A stretch of DNA of 5,524 bases from an uncultured euryarchaeote (GTDB lineage Archaea > Thermoplasmatota > Poseidoniia > Poseidoniales > Poseidoniaceae), in the NCBI GenBank assembly GCA_937892665.1, contig CALBJF010000404.1:1-5524 (forward strand). Reading direction: 5' to 3'. Under the pieces are notes generated by a model, which saw nothing but the letters and a program-made list of their open reading frames with translations, made no database searches and was not told the DNA's origin. The position numbers were made by a program, and so were the translations under genes. This document shows positions 5,393 through 5,524 of the stretch, one piece after another; the first letter of the stretch is position 1; every line of letters begins with the position of its first letter.

Positions 5393-5524
5393 TCAATGCG
5401 GCTCCGCAATGCCTTGTACCCATACAATAAACAAGTGAATAATGATCAATGTGGTCACTATCACTGGCAGAATAAAGACGTGTATGAAATACATACGAGT
5501 TACGGTTCGAGGCGTCAGTGAAGA
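5393..5524 (-). CDS. petB: Cytochrome b/b6 N-terminal-domain protein, C-terminal end (partial)
   Basis: Only the last 43 residues are in the window; the gene continues beyond the edge at 5524 and stops with TGA at 5393-5395. The peptide begins SSLTPRTVTRMYFIHVFILP and ends LFIVWVQGIAEPH. It matches the fourth helix of the cytochrome b N-terminal domain: the T-x-x-R-x-Y/F-x-x-H entry, a single hydrophobic helix, a second His, then QGI near the end. The two His (visible residues 15 and 30) would be the axial ligands from this helix to the two b haems. Fourteen residues separate them, as in chloroplast-type cytochrome b6, against thirteen in mitochondrial cytochrome b. The stop after this helix, with the remaining domain in the next gene, also follows the split b6/subunit IV layout. 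It lies 15 nt before the fusion gene, so the two are almost certainly one complex. A Rieske protein would be expected further upstream but is not visible. Confidence 0.85.
   Translation of the reverse strand, partial: SSLTPRTVTRMYFIHVFILPVIVTTLIIIHLFIVWVQGIAEPH

Overview
The window is gene-dense, about 43% GC by eye, with no intergenic stretch longer than about 31 nt. It holds two gene blocks that converge at about position 2558. Gene starts carry clear Shine-Dalgarno sequences and often overlap or nearly touch the preceding gene. No rRNA, tRNA, mobile element or CRISPR array was seen. The organism cannot be named from the sequence with certainty. An HdrD-like module joined to a respiratory cytochrome b, together with compact overlapping genes, makes a marine planktonic archaeon (for example Poseidoniia/Marine Group II) my leading guess, but this is inference and a bacterium is not excluded.

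Plus strand, 1-2555: the last 14 codons of an unidentified gene are coupled through a TGATG overlap to a glutamate-cysteine ligase of the Acidithiobacillus ferrooxidans type (gshA), which makes gamma-glutamylcysteine. Next come an unrecognised polytopic membrane protein with what looks like an internal duplication, a small 2[4Fe-4S] ferredoxin-type protein overlapping it by 17 nt, and a 96-residue protein with two membrane segments. They probably form one transcription unit.

Minus strand, 5524-2561: the C-terminal end of a cytochrome b/b6 N-terminal-domain protein (fourth helix with the b6-type HX14H haem ligand pair) is followed after 15 nt by a 938-residue fusion. In order the fusion contains a subunit IV/cytochrome b C-terminal domain with a PDWY quinol-site motif, extra membrane helices, about 265 residues of beta-rich extracytoplasmic sequence, one more membrane helix, and a complete HdrD/GlpC-like cytoplasmic module (two CxxCxxCxxxCP motifs and two CCG domains). 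The predicted topology is self-consistent. It places the quinol-oxidation loop and the inserted domain outside, and the Fe-S/CCG module inside.

Taken together, the minus-strand genes suggest a cytochrome b6-like quinol complex wired to a cytoplasmic disulfide- or carrier-reducing Fe-S module, analogous in logic to HdrDE but built on a different cytochrome b. This is the most unusual item in the window. The nearby gshA and ferredoxin offer speculative candidates for its cytoplasmic partner: a low-molecular-weight thiol/disulfide couple, or a ferredoxin.
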